A DNA stretch of 64,000 nucleotides from AAA044-D11 sp009705075 (GTDB lineage: Bacteria > Actinomycetota > Actinomycetes > Nanopelagicales > Nanopelagicaceae): positions 124,001 to 188,000 of the forward strand of contig OZ254179.1 of the NCBI GenBank assembly GCA_965268675.1, in the 5' to 3' direction. Positions 31,497 through 41,643 of the stretch are shown here, piece after piece. Each line of letters opens with the position of its first letter. The stretch's first letter is position 1. Position numbers and translations under genes: made by a program. The notes under the pieces are model-generated. The model was not told the origin of the DNA and ran no database searches. It saw only the letters and a list, made by a program, of their open reading frames with translations.

Positions 31497-33836
31497 ATGA
31501 CGCCAGAACAAGCACTTCTTGAAGCGGAAGCAGCAGTGGAAATGATCACTGTCGTTATCGATGGTTTTGAAGTTACTGTTCCAAAGGGAACTTTAGTAAT
31601 TCGCGCAGCAGAAAAACTTGGGATTCAAATTCCACGTTTTTGTGATCACCCACTTTTGGATCCAGCGGGCGCTTGTCGCCAATGCTTAGTAGATATTGAA
31701 ATAAATGGTCGGGCATTTCCTAAGCCACAGGCATCATGCACAATTCCAGTAGAGAACAACATGATTGTTAAAACCCAATTAACATCCCCAGTTGCCGAAA
31801 AAGCTCAAGCCGGCATTATGGAATTCCTTCTTATTAACCACCCACTTGACTGTCCAGTTTGCGATAAAGGTGGCGAATGTCCGTTACAAAACCAGGCAAT
31901 GAGCAATGGCCGTCCAGAATCACGCTATGAAGGCGTTAAGCGCACATTCGAAAAACCAGTTTCAATTTCATCTCAAGTTTTGCTTGATCGCGAACGTTGC
32001 GTTCTCTGCGCGCGATGCACTCGCTTCTCTGAACAAATTGCTGGTGATCCATTTATTACATTGAATGAACGTGGCGCGCTTCAGCAAGTTGGAATTTATG
32101 AGAAAGATCCATTCGAGTCTTACTACTCTGGAAATACTGTTCAGATCTGTCCTGTCGGCGCACTAACTGGATCTTCATATCGCTTCCGTGCTCGTCCTTT
32201 CGACTTAGTTTCTGTTGACTCTGCCTGCGAACATTGTGCATCAGGTTGTGCAATGCGTACCGATATTCGTCGCGGTAAAACACTTCGACGTCTTGCCGGA
32301 GATGATGCATCAGTAAATGAAGAGTGGAATTGCGATAAAGGTCGTTGGGCATTTAAGTATTTAACAAGCAGAGAACGAGTGACTGCTCCAATGATTCGTG
32401 GCGCAGATGGTGAACTTCATGAAGCCTCTTGGCCTGAAGCAATTGCATTTGCCGCAGCCGGGCTTAAAGGTAAGCGTGCCGGTGTTCTAGTTGGCGGACG
32501 TGCAACAGTTGAGGATGCATATGGCTATAGCAAATTTGCACGAGTTGCTCTTGGAACAAATGACATTGATTTCCGTTCTCGCGAACATTCCGATGAAGAA
32601 ACCTCATTTTTAACCAGCGTTGCACTTGGTTTAAAAGCAACTTACAAAGATATTGATAAAGCCGATCAAGTTGTTCTTCTTGGATTCGAACCAGAAGAAG
32701 AATCACCAATTGTTTTCCTGCGCATTTATAAGCAAGTAAGAAAGCGCGCGCTTCGTGTTGTAAGTGATGCGCCACTCGCAAGCCGTGGATCAACAAAATT
32801 GGGTGCGAAATTAGTAAGTGAGATCTCTGAAATTTCTGACTTAACCGCAAAGAGCATAATTTTGGTTGGCGAACGTCTTGCCGAAAAGAGTGGTGCACTT
32901 TCAGCCGCAACAACACTTGCTGAAAAATCTGGTGCGAAGTTAGCTTGGATTCCACGTCGCGCAGGTGAACGTGGCGCACTTGCTGCTGGTTCAATCCCAA
33001 CCCTGCTACCTGGTGGTCGTCCAGTTTCTGATGCCAGCGCCCGAGTTGATGTCGCAACAGCTTGGTCAGTTGATTCTCTTCCAACAACTCCGGGCAGATC
33101 AACATCTGAAATCTTGCTCGCGCTAAGTGTTAATAATTTGGATGCAGTAATAATTGGCGGCGTCGATCCACTTGATATCTCGAACGTTGCCCTTTCACAA
33201 CTTCTAAATTCATTTGTTGTTTCTCTTGAAATAACTCATAGCTCTGTAACCGCTATTGCCGATGTAGTTCTTCCGGTAGCAGCAGTAATTGAAAAGTCAG
33301 GATCATTCCAGGACTGGCAGGGCAGTACACGTACCTTCGAGAAAGCGATTGCCGATTCACTTTCAAGAAGTGATGTCCGAATTCTTTCAATGATTGCCGA
33401 TGAGATGGGTACGCCAATTAATTTGCCTACCGTTGCTGCAACCGCTCGAGAGATTTCCGCCCTTGGAAATTGGGATGGCAATGTGCCAGCTTTTGAAAAG
33501 TTCGCGCCAGAAAAAGCATCAACACCGACAGATAAGTTGAAGCTAACATCATGGCGTTTACTACTTGATCTTGGAACGTTGCAAGATGGTGAAGCAAATC
33601 TTGCTGGCACAGCTCGCAAAGCCAGCGCTCATATTTCTAAAGAACGTGCGGCCAAATTGGGAGTAAATGCCGGGGACTTGATTTCAATCTCATCAGATTT
33701 CGGGTCGTTGAAACTGCCAGTTGAAATCAGTGAGATGTCGGATAATGCAATCTGGGTTCCACGTAATTCAATTGACTCTCAGGTAATTGCAAATCTCGGA
33801 TTTGTAACCGGTGAAGTTACGGTGGTGAAAGCATGA
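31497..33836 (+). CDS. nuoG: NADH-quinone oxidoreductase subunit G
   Basis: A 779-residue 75-kDa-type subunit that carries several Fe-S clusters on the electron path. An N-terminal 2Fe-2S ferredoxin domain (F-C-D-H-P, then A-G-A-C-R-Q-C-L) is followed by the His/Cys cluster region H-P-L-D-C-P-V-C-D-K-G-G-E-C (about 115-128), a 4Fe-4S motif C-V-L-C-A-R-C (about 167-173), and a molybdopterin-oxidoreductase-like domain opening with C-E-H-C-A-S-G-C (about 244-251). The C-terminal 450 residues are diverged but of normal length. It overlaps nuoH by four bases. Confidence 0.96.
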   Translation: MTPEQALLEAEAAVEMITVVIDGFEVTVPKGTLVIRAAEKLGIQIPRFCDHPLLDPAGACRQCLVDIEINGRAFPKPQASCTIPVENNMIVKTQLTSPVAEKAQAGIMEFLLINHPLDCPVCDKGGECPLQNQAMSNGRPESRYEGVKRTFEKPVSISSQVLLDRERCVLCARCTRFSEQIAGDPFITLNERGALQQVGIYEKDPFESYYSGNTVQICPVGALTGSSYRFRARPFDLVSVDSACEHCASGCAMRTDIRRGKTLRRLAGDDASVNEEWNCDKGRWAFKYLTSRERVTAPMIRGADGELHEASWPEAIAFAAAGLKGKRAGVLVGGRATVEDAYGYSKFARVALGTNDIDFRSREHSDEETSFLTSVALGLKATYKDIDKADQVVLLGFEPEEESPIVFLRIYKQVRKRALRVVSDAPLASRGSTKLGAKLVSEISEISDLTAKSIILVGERLAEKSGALSAATTLAEKSGAKLAWIPRRAGERGALAAGSIPTLLPGGRPVSDASARVDVATAWSVDSLPTTPGRSTSEILLALSVNNLDAVIIGGVDPLDISNVALSQLLNSFVVSLEITHSSVTAIADVVLPVAAVIEKSGSFQDWQGSTRTFEKAIADSLSRSDVRILSMIADEMGTPINLPTVAATAREISALGNWDGNVPAFEKFAPEKASTPTDKLKLTSWRLLLDLGTLQDGEANLAGTARKASAHISKERAAKLGVNAGDLISISSDFGSLKLPVEISEMSDNAIWVPRNSIDSQVIANLGFVTGEVTVVKA

Positions 33837-35068
33837 CTACAGCAGAGTTAATCGGAACCGATCCTGGTTGGATCTCGCTAGTTAAAGGCTTACTTGTTTT
33901 CGTAGTGTGCGTACTTGCAACTCTTATGTCAGTTTGGGGCGAGCGACGAATAGTTGCTCGGATGCAACAGCGCCTCGGCCCTAACCGCGTTGGTCCATTT
34001 GGTTTAGTTCAGGCTCTTGCAGATGGCGTGAAGTTGGCTTTAAAGGAAGACTTAATTCCTAAAGCGGCAGATCGAATTGTCTTTGTGATTGCACCAGTAA
34101 TTAGCGCAACCACCTGTTTCATGGCATTTGCGGTAATTCCACTCTCTGGAAAGGTAACTCTTTTCGGTCACAAAACGGTAATGCAGCTAACAGATATTCC
34201 AGTCGGTGTTCTATATGTCTTAGCAATCGCATCTGTCGGCGTTTACGGAATTGTCCTTGCTGGTTGGTCATCTGGTTCAACATATCCACTACTTGGCGGA
34301 CTGCGTTCAAGTGCTCAAGTTATTTCATATGAAGTCGCAATGGGGCTCTCACTTGTTGCAGTCTTTATTTACTCCGGTTCAATGTCCACTGCAGATATAG
34401 TCGCCGCCCAAAGTCAATGGTGGTTCTGCGTAACTCTCTTCCCATCATTTGTAATCTATGCAATCTCAATGGTCGGTGAAACAAACCGAGCACCATTCGA
34501 CTTAGCGGAAGCAGAAGGCGAACTCGTCGGCGGATTCCACACTGAATATTCATCACTTAAGTTCGCGCTCTTCTTCTTGGCCGAGTATGTAAATATCGTT
34601 GCGGTATCTGCGCTGGCAACAACGTTATTCCTCGGTGGCTATCACGCGCTACCAGGTCTCGGATTTACCGAAAGCTGGCTTGGTGGTTGGTTCACAGTCA
34701 TCTGGTTCTTAGCAAAAGTTGTCTTCTTCTTCTTTATCTTTGTCTGGCTTCGCGGAACCCTCCCAAGACTTCGCTACGACCAATTCATGAAGTTTGGTTG
34801 GAAAGTTTTGATTCCATTCTCATTGGTTTGGATCATGGTTGTATCAACGCTACGAGTTCTATCTCAACAAGGTGCACCAAAATCAGTCGTTATTGGATTT
34901 GCTACTGGTGTAGTTCTCTTAGTCCTAGCTGGTTCAAGTTTGATGGAATCGGCAAAGAAACGTCGAATTCGCGAAGATGCACTTGGCGAAGTTTCAGCAC
35001 CAAGCTTCCCAGTTCCAGCAATACCCGGAAAATTTAATGAAATTAGAGCGGAGCAAATAAATGGATAA
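33833..35068 (+). CDS. nuoH: NADH-quinone oxidoreductase subunit H
   Basis: A 411-residue membrane subunit with eight or nine helices that links the quinone cavity to the proton channels. Signature loops: E-R-R-I-V-A-R-M-Q-Q-R-L-G-P-N-R-V-G-P (about 37-55) and E-T-N-R-A-P-F-D-L-A-E-A-E-G-E-L-V-G-G (about 216-234). A C-terminal tail of about 45 residues extends past the last helix. Overlaps nuoI by eight bases. Confidence 0.97.
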   Translation: MTTAELIGTDPGWISLVKGLLVFVVCVLATLMSVWGERRIVARMQQRLGPNRVGPFGLVQALADGVKLALKEDLIPKAADRIVFVIAPVISATTCFMAFAVIPLSGKVTLFGHKTVMQLTDIPVGVLYVLAIASVGVYGIVLAGWSSGSTYPLLGGLRSSAQVISYEVAMGLSLVAVFIYSGSMSTADIVAAQSQWWFCVTLFPSFVIYAISMVGETNRAPFDLAEAEGELVGGFHTEYSSLKFALFFLAEYVNIVAVSALATTLFLGGYHALPGLGFTESWLGGWFTVIWFLAKVVFFFFIFVWLRGTLPRLRYDQFMKFGWKVLIPFSLVWIMVVSTLRVLSQQGAPKSVVIGFATGVVLLVLAGSSLMESAKKRRIREDALGEVSAPSFPVPAIPGKFNEIRAEQING

Positions 35069-35663
35069 CTCATTAACTCCGCGTTCAAATGATCTCGGTT
35101 TAACAGCGGCATCAAAGGCTAATGCCCCGATAGAAAACCAAGATGCGAAGAGTTTCTTCAAGCAACTTCAGGGTTTCTGGGTAACTTTTATCACGATGTT
35201 CAAAAAGGTAAACACAGTTGAATATCCAGAAGTTAAAGAGCCAACTGCAGAACGTTTCCATGGCCGCCACCAACTAAATCGATATGAAGATGGCCTGGAA
35301 AAATGTATTGGTTGCGAACTATGTGCTTGGGCCTGTCCCGCAGATGCAATCCTCGTTGAGGGCGAATCAAATACCGAAAAGGAGAGATTCTCTCCGGGTG
35401 AGCGTTATGGCAAGGTCTATCAAATTAATTACCTGCGCTGTGTTTTCTGTGGCCTATGTATCGAAGCTTGTCCTACTCGTGCATTGACTATGACAAATGA
35501 GTATGAACTTGCGGATGAATCACGAAGCAAATTGATTTTTGAGAAGGAAGATCTTTTGGCGCCACTGCGTTCTGGCATGTTGCAGCCACCGCACCCAATG
35601 GCAGAAGGAAAAACCCATATTGATTACTACCGTGGAGAGATAACGGGTAATTCAAATGGCTAA
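35061..35663 (+). CDS. nuoI: NADH-quinone oxidoreductase subunit I
   Basis: A 200-residue subunit with two 4Fe-4S ferredoxin motifs binding clusters N6a and N6b: C-I-G-C-E-L-C-A-W-A-C-P (about 81-92) and C-V-F-C-G-L-C-I-E-A-C-P (about 126-137). The N-terminal 35 residues are an extension before the first conserved helix. It overlaps its neighbours by eight bases on each side. Confidence 0.97.
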   Translation: MDNSLTPRSNDLGLTAASKANAPIENQDAKSFFKQLQGFWVTFITMFKKVNTVEYPEVKEPTAERFHGRHQLNRYEDGLEKCIGCELCAWACPADAILVEGESNTEKERFSPGERYGKVYQINYLRCVFCGLCIEACPTRALTMTNEYELADESRSKLIFEKEDLLAPLRSGMLQPPHPMAEGKTHIDYYRGEITGNSNG

Positions 35664-36438
35664 CTTCGCTTTAGAAATCGGAAGAACTGCTGCACCCGAA
35701 GCAGTTATGTTCTGGATACTTGCACCGCTTGCAGTTGCCGCAGCGCTTGGAATGCTATTTACAAAGAAGGCAGTGCACTCGGCTCTTCTTCTAGCTTGGG
35801 TAATGATTACTCTTGCAATTTTCTATATTGCGCAAGACGCGCTTTTTCTTGGAATCGTTCAGATTGTTGTCTACACCGGGGCAGTGATGATGCTCTTCCT
35901 CTTTATCCTCATGCTTGTAGGCGTCGACAGTTCAGATTCACTAGTTGAAAATATTCGTGGCCAACGCCCAACAGCAATTACCGTAGCGATCGGACTTGGT
36001 GGTTTGATAATTTCACTAATCGGGCGAGCAACTATCGGTACCGAAGCAATCGGGCTTGATCAAGCAAATATCAATGGCAATGTCCAAGGTATCGCCGAAG
36101 AGTTATTTACAAAGTATGTCTGGGCTTTTGAAGTTGTATCTGCGCTCTTGATTACCGCCGCACTTGGTGCGATGGTTTTGGCACACAGTACTTCAACTAA
36201 ATCCCGCACCGCACAGCGAGATCTTTCAATCGCACGATTCCGTGGCGCTTCTCTGGCTACCGCAGCCGGACTTCCAGGATCAGGTGTTTACGCTCGACAC
36301 AACGCAGTAGATGTTCCTGCACTCTTGCCTGACGGTACTCCTGCACCATCTTCAGTATCGGCAACTCTCGATGCGCGTGGTGACATGTTATCTTCAAAGC
36401 CATTTGAACTTGAGGTTAAAGAAGTGGAGGAAGACTAA
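35656..36438 (+). CDS. nuoJ: NADH-quinone oxidoreductase subunit J
   Basis: A 260-residue membrane subunit with five helices. The conserved F-L-G-I-V-Q-I-V-V-Y-T-G-A-V-M-M-L-F-L-F stretch (about 55-75) contains the pi-bulge helix known from complex I structures. A long hydrophilic tail of about 75 residues follows the last helix, as in other actinobacteria. Followed directly by nuoK. Confidence 0.95.
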   Translation: MANFALEIGRTAAPEAVMFWILAPLAVAAALGMLFTKKAVHSALLLAWVMITLAIFYIAQDALFLGIVQIVVYTGAVMMLFLFILMLVGVDSSDSLVENIRGQRPTAITVAIGLGGLIISLIGRATIGTEAIGLDQANINGNVQGIAEELFTKYVWAFEVVSALLITAALGAMVLAHSTSTKSRTAQRDLSIARFRGASLATAAGLPGSGVYARHNAVDVPALLPDGTPAPSSVSATLDARGDMLSSKPFELEVKEVEED

Positions 36439-36738
36439 ATGGATATCGCAAATTATATTTATCTATCAGCGCTTCTTTTCACGATTGGTGCTATCGGAGT
36501 CGTAGTTCGCCGAAATGCAATCGTTGTATTCATGTGTGTCGAATTAATGCTTAACGCAGCAAATTTAGCTTTCGTAACTTTCTCGAGAGTTCACGGAAAT
36601 CTTGATGGTCAAGTTGCATCCTTCTTTACGATGGTTGTTGCTGCTTGTGAAGTTGTAGTTGGTCTAGCGATTATTGTCACGATATATCGCTCCCGTCGAT
36701 CAGCATCTGTTGATGATGCTAGTTTGTTGAAGCGCTAA
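36439..36738 (+). CDS. nuoK: NADH-quinone oxidoreductase subunit K
   Basis: A 99-residue three-helix membrane subunit, of normal size. The two conserved membrane glutamates of the proton path lie in M-C-V-E-L-M-L-N-A-A-N-L (about 31-42) and A-A-C-E-V-V-V-G-L-A (about 69-78). The stop overlaps the nuoL ATG by one base (TAATG). Confidence 0.96.
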   Translation: MDIANYIYLSALLFTIGAIGVVVRRNAIVVFMCVELMLNAANLAFVTFSRVHGNLDGQVASFFTMVVAACEVVVGLAIIVTIYRSRRSASVDDASLLKR

Positions 36739-38627
36739 TGCATACAAGCACTAATTTGGTCTACTTAATAGCACTCCCATTATTCAGCGCCGGGTTACTT
36801 CTACTTCTCGGTCGCATTGCAGATAAGTGGGGACATATTTTTGCGACCCTTGTTTCAGCTTCAGTTTTCTTAATTGGTGCGATTGAATTCTTCGCAATGC
36901 AATCCCGTTCTGGTGAAGAGCGAGCCGCAACACAGAAGGTTTTTGAATGGATTTCTGTCGGAAGCTTCCAAGTTGATGCCTCCCTACTTCTTGACCAACT
37001 TTCAATCTGTTTTGTTCTCTTAATCTCTGGCGTTGGAACACTTATACATATCTATTCCATCGCATATATGTCTCATGATCACGATCGCAGACGTTTCTTC
37101 GCTTATTTAAACCTCTTTATCGCTGCGATGTTGCTACTAGTTCTCGGTGATTCATACTTAAATCTTTATGTTGGATGGGAAGGCGTAGGACTCGCCTCAT
37201 ACCTATTAATTGGTTTCTGGAATCAGAAGCCGGCATATGCCACCGCGGCAAAGAAAGCCTTTGTTGCCAACCGCGTTGGTGACGTTGGCTTATCACTTGC
37301 AATCATGATCGCATTTACCCAATTCGGAACCGTAACTTTTGCTGGCGTAAAAGAAGGTGCAAGCGGTGCATCAACTGGTGCGCTCACAGCAATCGGTGCG
37401 ATGTTATTACTTGCTGCGGCTGGAAAGTCTGCGCAATTCCCTTTGCAATCTTGGCTTGGCGATGCGATGGCTGGCCCTACTCCAGTATCTGCACTAATTC
37501 ACGCAGCGACCATGGTTACTGCTGGCGTCTATTTGATAACTCGCTCTAACTTTATTTTTGATGCTTCACCTACGGCTCAACTTATGGTTGTAATAGTTGG
37601 CGCAATCACGCTCTTGTTTGGTGCGCTAATTGGTACTGCGAAAGATGACATCAAGAAAGCTCTCGCAGCATCAACCATGTCACAAATTGGTTACATGATT
37701 CTTGCAACTGGACTCGGACCTGTTGGTTATGCCTTTGCGATCATGCATCTCTTAACTCATGGCTTCTTTAAGGCCGGAATGTTCCTAGGTGCTGGATCAG
37801 TAATGCATGGCATGAACGATGAAGTAAATATGCGTCGCTATGGCGGAATCGGAAAATTGATGCCAATAACAGCTGCAACATTCGGTCTTGGTTATTTAGC
37901 AATTCTTGGTGTCCCACCATTCGCTGGTTTTTACTCAAAAGATAAGATTATTGAAACTGCATTTAACGCTGGCGGAATCGAAGGTATTTTGCTTGGCGGT
38001 GTGACACTTCTTGGCGCTGCGATCACCGCTTTCTATATGACTCGCGTAATTGTTCTAACTTTTACCGGAACAAAACGTTGGGATGAGAGCGCTCATCCAC
38101 ACGAATCCCCAATCCTCATGTGGGCGCCAATGGCTGTATTAGCAGTCGGTTCTGTTACTTCAGGCTTCTTGTTAAGTTCAGGTAGTGCACTAGTTAATTG
38201 GCTGCAACCAGTTGTGAATGAGAACCACGAACACCATGCCGAAGAGTTTTTGCCACCACTAGTTGTTTCAACTATGGCGCTAGTTGTTGTCGCCATCGGC
38301 GTTGCAATCGCTGTATTGAAATATCGCACCGTTCCAGTTGAGGCGCCGACAAAAGTTTCCATATTTACCAAGGCCGCTCGTAAGGATCTTTATCAAGATT
38401 CCTTCAACGAAGCGGTGCTCATGCGCCCCGGTCAGAAGTTAACTTCAGGTTTAGTAATTACCGATAACAAAGTTATTGATGGCATCGTGCAGGGAATTGG
38501 TTGGGTTCTTCAAACAATCGCCTCATCACTTCGCTCGATCCAAAATGGTTACGTTAGAAGCTATGCCTTGATAATGGTTCTTGGTGTTCTTGCGTTAGTG
38601 ACAGCGATTTGGATGGTGACGCTATGA
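36738..38627 (+). CDS. nuoL: NADH-quinone oxidoreductase subunit L
   Basis: A 629-residue antiporter-like proton-pumping subunit with about 16 helices including the lateral helix at the C terminus. Landmarks: W-E-G-V-G-L-A-S-Y-L-L-I-G-F-W (about 147-161; key Glu), a conserved Lys region A-A-G-K-S-A-Q-F-P-L-Q-S-W-L (about 230-243) and H-A-A-T-M-V-T-A-G-V-Y-L (about 257-268). Overlaps nuoM by four bases. Confidence 0.97.
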   Translation: MHTSTNLVYLIALPLFSAGLLLLLGRIADKWGHIFATLVSASVFLIGAIEFFAMQSRSGEERAATQKVFEWISVGSFQVDASLLLDQLSICFVLLISGVGTLIHIYSIAYMSHDHDRRRFFAYLNLFIAAMLLLVLGDSYLNLYVGWEGVGLASYLLIGFWNQKPAYATAAKKAFVANRVGDVGLSLAIMIAFTQFGTVTFAGVKEGASGASTGALTAIGAMLLLAAAGKSAQFPLQSWLGDAMAGPTPVSALIHAATMVTAGVYLITRSNFIFDASPTAQLMVVIVGAITLLFGALIGTAKDDIKKALAASTMSQIGYMILATGLGPVGYAFAIMHLLTHGFFKAGMFLGAGSVMHGMNDEVNMRRYGGIGKLMPITAATFGLGYLAILGVPPFAGFYSKDKIIETAFNAGGIEGILLGGVTLLGAAITAFYMTRVIVLTFTGTKRWDESAHPHESPILMWAPMAVLAVGSVTSGFLLSSGSALVNWLQPVVNENHEHHAEEFLPPLVVSTMALVVVAIGVAIAVLKYRTVPVEAPTKVSIFTKAARKDLYQDSFNEAVLMRPGQKLTSGLVITDNKVIDGIVQGIGWVLQTIASSLRSIQNGYVRSYALIMVLGVLALVTAIWMVTL

Positions 38628-40129
38628 GTATTTTGACCACGCTCCAACTCCTTCCACTTTTTGGTGCGATTGTTATTTCAGTGTTGCCAGTAAGCAATGC
38701 CAAGCTAGTTAAGCAGGTGGCTCTTGCCTTCTCGCTGCTTGTCACAATCGTTTCAGTTGTAATGGCTCTGGGCTTTAAAGCAAGTGAAAGTGGGCTTCAA
38801 TTCACGGAAACCAGATCATGGATATCGGCTTTCAACATTAACTATGCAGTTGGTATCGACGGAATGGCACTCGCACTTATCTTGATGACAACTATTCTGG
38901 TTCCAATTGTGTTCTTAGCTGGTTGGAACGAATCTGAAAATGGTCGCTGGAGCGTTAAAGTTTTCTACATTCTTCTTCTAATTCTTGAAACCATGATGAT
39001 TGGCGTCTTTGCCGCAACCGATGTCTTCCTCTTCTATGTGATCTTCGAAGCGATGCTCTTACCGGTCTACTTCCTAATCGGTGGTTATGGCGTCGGCGAT
39101 CGCGCTGCAGCAGCCATGAAGTTCCTGCTTTATAGCCTCTTTGGTGGGCTCTTAATGTTGGCGGCTGTCATCGGCATTTATGTAATTTCTACAAATCAAG
39201 GTGGCGGAACTTTTGATATCGCAAAACTTTCAGAGTTAACCATCGATTCCAATACTCAAAATTGGTTATTCCTTGGATTCTTTATTGCCTTTGCAATTAA
39301 GGCACCACTTTGGCCATTCCACACCTGGCTGCCAACTGCAGCAAAATCTGCAACAGCAGGAACTTCTACCTTGTTACTTGGTGTTCTAGATAAAGTTGGA
39401 ACTTACGGAATGATCCGGTTCTGTATGAGCTTCTTCCCGGATGCAACGAAAACTTTCACGCCAGCAATTATCACTCTGGCAGTTATCTCAATTCTTTACG
39501 GTGCCTTCCTGGCAATCGGTCAGAAAGATATTAATTCGCTGATTGCTTTTACATCAATTTCGCACTTCGGCTTTATCACACTCGGAATTTTTGCTCTTAC
39601 CTCACAAGGTTTAACTGGTGCTATTTTCTATATGGTCAACCACGGCTTCTCTACCGCAGCGCTATTCCTCACCGCAGGATGGATGATTAAACGCAGAGGC
39701 TCTTCACAGATTTCTGATTTTGGTGGTCTACAACGAGTCACTCCAATTCTCGCCTGGTCATTCTTCTTGGCAGGAATGTCGGCACTGGCCCTTCCAGGTC
39801 TTTCAAGTTTCATTAGTGAATTCTTAGTGTTGGTCGGTGCCTTTGCGAAGTATCCAGTGGCCGCAATTCTTGGTACAACCGGAATTATTCTTGCGGCACT
39901 TTATGTTCTGATTGCAGTTCAGAAATCACTTCATGGTGAAACACCTGCAACAAGCGTTGGAATACCTGATTTAAATCTTCGCGAGAAAGTTGCTATCGCA
40001 CCCGTAATTGCAGTGTTGGTAGTACTTGGTTTTTATCCAAAGCCTGTTCTAAACGTAATTAACACAACTACGCAGACGGTTATGACACATGCCGGGGTAG
40101 TAGATCCAGTTGCAAAGGTGGCGAAATAA
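38624..40129 (+). CDS. nuoM: NADH-quinone oxidoreductase subunit M
   Basis: A 501-residue antiporter-like proton-pumping subunit with about 14 helices. Signature: F-Y-V-I-F-E-A-M-L-L-P-V-Y-F-L-I-G (about 138-154; key Glu) and K-A-P-L-W-P-F-H-T-W-L-P (about 225-236; key Lys). The ATG at 38624, which overlaps the nuoL stop (ATGA), is preferred to an in-frame start 15 bases earlier. The stop overlaps nuoN by one base. Confidence 0.96.
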   Translation: MSILTTLQLLPLFGAIVISVLPVSNAKLVKQVALAFSLLVTIVSVVMALGFKASESGLQFTETRSWISAFNINYAVGIDGMALALILMTTILVPIVFLAGWNESENGRWSVKVFYILLLILETMMIGVFAATDVFLFYVIFEAMLLPVYFLIGGYGVGDRAAAAMKFLLYSLFGGLLMLAAVIGIYVISTNQGGGTFDIAKLSELTIDSNTQNWLFLGFFIAFAIKAPLWPFHTWLPTAAKSATAGTSTLLLGVLDKVGTYGMIRFCMSFFPDATKTFTPAIITLAVISILYGAFLAIGQKDINSLIAFTSISHFGFITLGIFALTSQGLTGAIFYMVNHGFSTAALFLTAGWMIKRRGSSQISDFGGLQRVTPILAWSFFLAGMSALALPGLSSFISEFLVLVGAFAKYPVAAILGTTGIILAALYVLIAVQKSLHGETPATSVGIPDLNLREKVAIAPVIAVLVVLGFYPKPVLNVINTTTQTVMTHAGVVDPVAKVAK

Positions 40130-41643
40130 TGTTGACTGCACCTAGGTTGGATTACGCACTCCTGGCACCAATCCTCATCATTCTTGGTGCCGCTGTTCTG
40201 GGCGTATTGGTAGAGGCTTTTATCAAGCAAGCCTGGCGAGCTCGACTACAACTAGTTATCGCACTTGGTGCGATTGTTATTGCATTTGAGCGTCTCTATC
40301 AGGTACGTGATAAAGGCTCTTCAATCGCTGCAGTAACTTCGGTATCTATTGATGGCGCTGGCATGTTTATGCAAGGTGCAATTCTGATTTTTGCCTTCCT
40401 TGGAATTCTAATTATTGCCGATCAAGATAACTTCGTTCCACAAGCGTCTGCTCTTCCAGGTTCACCAGAAGAAGCGACCGCTCTGCAAACCGGAAAACAG
40501 CAGACTGAAGTATTTCCGCTAACTCTCTTTGCAGTATCAGGAATGATGCTCTTCCCAATCGCTACCGATTTCATCACACTATTTGTTGCCCTAGAAGTTC
40601 TGTCACTCCCTCTCTATCTGATGGCCGGACTTTCTCGCCGCCGCAGATTGCTCTCTCAAGAGGCCGCACTTAAATACTTTTTACTCGGTGCCTACTCTTC
40701 AGCCTTCTTCCTATTTGGAGCAGCACTTCTCTACGGTTATTCCGGATCGCTTTCACTAAATGGCTTGACTGATGCGATTCATGGCGCAGGTGGAAATGAT
40801 GTATTTCTATTGCTTGGAATTGCCTTTCTATCTGTCGGTCTGTTATTCAAAGTTGGCGCAGTTCCATTCCACTCCTGGACTCCGGATGTTTATCAAGGTG
40901 CTCCAACTCCAATTACCGGATTTATGGCGGCGGCAACTAAAGCTGCAGCCTTTGGTGCAACAATTCGAATTTTCTACATCGGCTTGGATGCCGCCCAATT
41001 AAGTTGGAAGCCAATAATTTCAACGATCGCGGTTGTAACTATGATTTTTGGTGCGATAGTCGCAATTTCACAACGTGATATGAAACGAATATTGGCATTC
41101 TCATCGATTGCGCATGCTGGTTTTATTCTGACCGCTGTGGTTTCGCTAAGTGTAAATGCGCTTTCTGCAACGCTCTTCTATCTGCTTGCATATGGTGTCG
41201 CCACAATTGGAGCATTTGGAATTGTCACACTTGTCCGAGATTCTGCCGGTGAAGTCAGCGATGTAAATCGTTGGGTTGGCCTAGGAAAGAAATCACCGCT
41301 TGTTGCCACCGTTTTCTCACTCTTCTTACTTAGCTTTGCTGGTATCCCACTCACCAGCGGTTTCGTTGGAAAATTTGCAATCTTCTCGGCCGCATATGAA
41401 TCTGGAAATATCTATTTAGTAGTAGCCGGCGTTCTCTCTAGCGCAGTTGCCGTCTTCTTCTACCTAAGAATTATTCTGATGCTCTTCTTTGCAGACGCCA
41501 CAAATGATTCAGTTTCAGTTGTGATCCCATCAATCCTTACAAGGATCTCAATCACAGCAAGCGCAGTGATCACCATAATTCTTGGAATTGCACCATCACT
41601 ACTTCTAAACATTGCACAAAACTACGCATTCTTCTTACGTTAA
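40129..41643 (+). CDS. nuoN: NADH-quinone oxidoreductase subunit N
   Basis: A 504-residue antiporter-like proton-pumping subunit. Landmarks: F-V-A-L-E-V-L-S-L-P-L-Y-L-M-A-G (about 150-165; key Glu), F-K-V-G-A-V-P-F-H-S-W-T-P-D-V-Y-Q-G-A-P-T-P (about 242-263, given as motif positions) and the Lys in R-D-M-K-R-I-L-A-F-S-S-I-A-H-A (about 309-323). It completes a full 13-subunit complex I with separate nuoC and nuoD. Its stop overlaps the start of the polyprenyl synthase gene by one base. Confidence 0.96.
   Translation: MLTAPRLDYALLAPILIILGAAVLGVLVEAFIKQAWRARLQLVIALGAIVIAFERLYQVRDKGSSIAAVTSVSIDGAGMFMQGAILIFAFLGILIIADQDNFVPQASALPGSPEEATALQTGKQQTEVFPLTLFAVSGMMLFPIATDFITLFVALEVLSLPLYLMAGLSRRRRLLSQEAALKYFLLGAYSSAFFLFGAALLYGYSGSLSLNGLTDAIHGAGGNDVFLLLGIAFLSVGLLFKVGAVPFHSWTPDVYQGAPTPITGFMAAATKAAAFGATIRIFYIGLDAAQLSWKPIISTIAVVTMIFGAIVAISQRDMKRILAFSSIAHAGFILTAVVSLSVNALSATLFYLLAYGVATIGAFGIVTLVRDSAGEVSDVNRWVGLGKKSPLVATVFSLFLLSFAGIPLTSGFVGKFAIFSAAYESGNIYLVVAGVLSSAVAVFFYLRIILMLFFADATNDSVSVVIPSILTRISITASAVITIILGIAPSLLLNIAQNYAFFLR

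Noticed and set aside
32464..33105. 213-codon minus-strand open frame inside nuoG
   Set aside because: It is antisense to a well-conserved nuoG, rich in Leu/Gln/His from mirrored codons, and has no family features or ribosome site.
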